A program made the position numbers and the translations under genes. Below are positions 62,689 to 64,000 of a stretch of DNA of 64,000 nt, piece after piece. Position 1 is the first letter of the stretch. Every line of letters begins with the position of its first letter. The notes under the pieces are model-generated. The model did no database searches, was not told where the DNA came from, and saw only the letters and a program-made list of their open reading frames with translations. Source of the DNA: Lachnospiraceae bacterium (GTDB lineage: Bacteria > Bacillota > Clostridia > Lachnospirales > Lachnospiraceae); contig CAJTEM010000012.1 of assembly GCA_910575255.1 (NCBI GenBank), forward strand, positions 62,001 to 126,000, read 5' to 3'.

Positions 62689-63767
62689 ATTTTACTTACA
62701 GGCCGGTTCCTATCAGTGCCAAAACAGCAATTATGGCCGTAATTTCCGGGCTTTTATTCGGAGCGGTTCTGATCTTTGCTACCGGCAATAATCCTGTTAT
62801 TATCTATGCCGCATTAATCCGAGGGGCCTGCGGTTCCCTGTTTGCCATTGCCTCCAGTATCCGCTGGAGCATCCCACTGATTTTTACCGGTACCGCAGCC
62901 GCGATTGCTTTTAAGGGCGGGGTATTTAATATGGGGGTGGAAGGCCAGATGTATGTAGGCGGCCTGGCAGCCGCTATCGTCGGTATCACCTGGCAGGATC
63001 TTCCCGGCTTTCTTCTGATTCCCATGATGCTAATTGCCAGTATGATCGCCGGACTGATCTGGGCCCTGCCTCCGATTCTCGCCAAATTGTATTATGGAAG
63101 CAGCGAAGTGGTTCCCTGCATGATGCTGAATTATATTGCCATGTATTTAACGGATTATCTGGTCCACAATGTCTTTTTAGCCGGGGGAAACCGCGGCGCT
63201 ACGATCAAAACCGATATGATTGCCGAACAAAGCCGCCTCACAAAGCTGATTCCCGGCAGCAGTGTTTCCACGGCCCTTCTCATCGGGCTGGCGATCGTGC
63301 TGATCTACCAGCTGATCATCCGGAAAACCAAATTCGGGTATGAGTTTGAAATCTGCGGAATCAATCCCCGGTTCGCCCGCTACGGCGGAGTCGATGTCAA
63401 CAAGACCAGAATCGGCGTCATCCTGTTAAGCGGAGCCATCGCCGGTCTTGGCGGGGCAACGGAAATCATGGGAGTGAGATACTGCTTTGAAAGTCGCTTT
63501 GTGGGTGATTTCGCTACCAATGGCATTCTTGCGGCGCTTTTGGGCAGCTGTTCTCCTGCCGGAACCCTGCTTGGCGCAGCATTCATGGGCTTTTTAAAGG
63601 CCGGCTCTCTCACTGTAGAACGGACTACCAGCGTATCCCGTGCCGTAGCTGTGGTCATTCAATGTACCATTATCTGCTTTGTATCCGCTAAAAGCTTTGC
63701 CTCCATCCTGGATCTCAAAGCATTCCGTCCCGGGAAAGGACTTGCAAAGGAGGGGAAAACCGAATGA
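62685..63767 (+). CDS. ABC importer permease (BmpA/NupP type, paralog)
   Basis: A 360-residue membrane subunit. It has GTAAAIAFKGGVFNMGVEGQMYVGGL, YYGSSEVVPCMMLNYIAMYLTDYLV and GINPRFARYGGVDVNKTRIGVILLSGAIAGLGGATEIMG, matching the permease at 50383 block for block. It overlaps both neighbours by 4 bases (ATGA). Confidence 0.93.
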   Translation: MNFTYRPVPISAKTAIMAVISGLLFGAVLIFATGNNPVIIYAALIRGACGSLFAIASSIRWSIPLIFTGTAAAIAFKGGVFNMGVEGQMYVGGLAAAIVGITWQDLPGFLLIPMMLIASMIAGLIWALPPILAKLYYGSSEVVPCMMLNYIAMYLTDYLVHNVFLAGGNRGATIKTDMIAEQSRLTKLIPGSSVSTALLIGLAIVLIYQLIIRKTKFGYEFEICGINPRFARYGGVDVNKTRIGVILLSGAIAGLGGATEIMGVRYCFESRFVGDFATNGILAALLGSCSPAGTLLGAAFMGFLKAGSLTVERTTSVSRAVAVVIQCTIICFVSAKSFASILDLKAFRPGKGLAKEGKTE

Positions 63768-64000
63768 ATATCGCTTTATTGATCCAGGCTGCCATGCGCT
63801 ACTCCGCACCCGTTCTTCTGGCTGCCGTAGGTGCGCTGTTCTGTGACTGCGCAGGGGTAACCTTTATTATTCTGGAAGCGCAGATGCTGCTTGGCTGCTT
63901 CTTCGCTGTCATCGCCGGATACTATTTTCAAAGCTGGGCTGCCGGAGTCCTCTGCGCGGTTCTGGCAAGCATCCTTCTGGGATGGTTCTTTGTCTGGATC
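63764..64000 (+). CDS. ABC importer permease (NupQ type), 3' end outside the window
   Basis: Starts at ATG 63764 (ATGA overlap), with AAAGGAGGGG upstream. The 79 codons seen read MNIALLIQAAMRYSAPVLLA, then GALFCDCAGVTFIILEAQML and a hydrophobic run. The pattern G-x(4)-AG-x(4)-LE/D-x-M matches the permease at 49444. No stop occurs before the window end. A binding-protein gene for this importer, if any, is not in view. Confidence 0.88.
   Translation, partial: MNIALLIQAAMRYSAPVLLAAVGALFCDCAGVTFIILEAQMLLGCFFAVIAGYYFQSWAAGVLCAVLASILLGWFFVWI

Overview
The window looks like part of the chromosome of a strictly anaerobic, low-to-moderate GC gut Firmicute, most probably a Lachnospiraceae-type Clostridia. 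The signs are AGGAGG-type ribosome sites, a three-gene anaerobic sulfite reductase (asrABC), rubrerythrin with a PerR-like repressor, a serine-recombinase mobile element, TRAP and BmpA-type ABC importers, and hem genes that end at sirohaem or corrinoid precursors with no haem-forming branch in view. No rRNA, tRNA or CRISPR array was seen.

Layout. 1-5700 (+): a membrane transporter cut by the left edge, asparagine synthetase, a DUF5610-like protein and a DUF1266-like lipoprotein. 5846-12449 (-): a four-gene tetrapyrrole operon, hemC-cobA-hemD (one triple-fusion gene), hemL, hemA-precorrin-2 dehydrogenase (a second fusion) and hemB. 12584-13473: a palindromic repeat and a dead crotonase gene. 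13536-16460 (-): asrA-asrB-asrC, whose catalytic subunit needs the sirohaem that the neighbouring operon can make. 16742-23283 (-): housekeeping genes (secreted PPIase, M18 aminopeptidase, D-aminoacyl-tRNA deacylase, phosphodiesterase, small alarmone synthetase, S1 protein). 23442-26768 (+): PHP phosphatase, LysR regulator, Fic protein and a PerR-like regulator. 27284-27826 (+): reverse rubrerythrin with a PerR-box-like palindrome at its promoter.

27830-38100 is a mosaic of decayed mobile DNA. It holds a Tn4451/Tn1549-like recombinase split by an amber codon, TnpW, a RepA N-terminal protein, a Cys-rich VLP protein, an AT-rich cargo (WYL regulator, UDG-like protein, MFS exporter, frameshifted winged-helix regulator), a run of six perfect hairpins, a DUF4258/YgiT toxin-antitoxin pair, a stray rubrerythrin 3' end and an IS256-type pseudogene.

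38142-64000 is a catabolic and uptake region. A TRAP transporter operon with an isochorismatase-family hydrolase and a FAH-family enzyme is divergent from a GntR/FCD regulator. A second operon (MBL-fold hydrolase, Tm-1-like UPF0261 protein, class II aldolase) carries the same operator word directly behind a consensus promoter, so both are probably one regulon. Next come a BmpA/ABC operon with an allantoate/N-carbamoyl amidohydrolase and RidA, divergent from a LacI regulator and an amidohydrolase of the hydantoinase/allantoinase type, and then a paralogous amidohydrolase-ABC operon running off the right edge. Together these suggest import and ring-opening of purine- or pyrimidine-derived or hydantoin-like compounds.

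The most unusual signal is a dispersed palindromic element: full copies at 12584-12876 and 26791-27128, relics near 57052 and 59388. It has a conserved core, copy-specific but internally perfect 45-48 bp inverted arms, and a core that lies in opposite orientation relative to its conserved left flank in the two copies.
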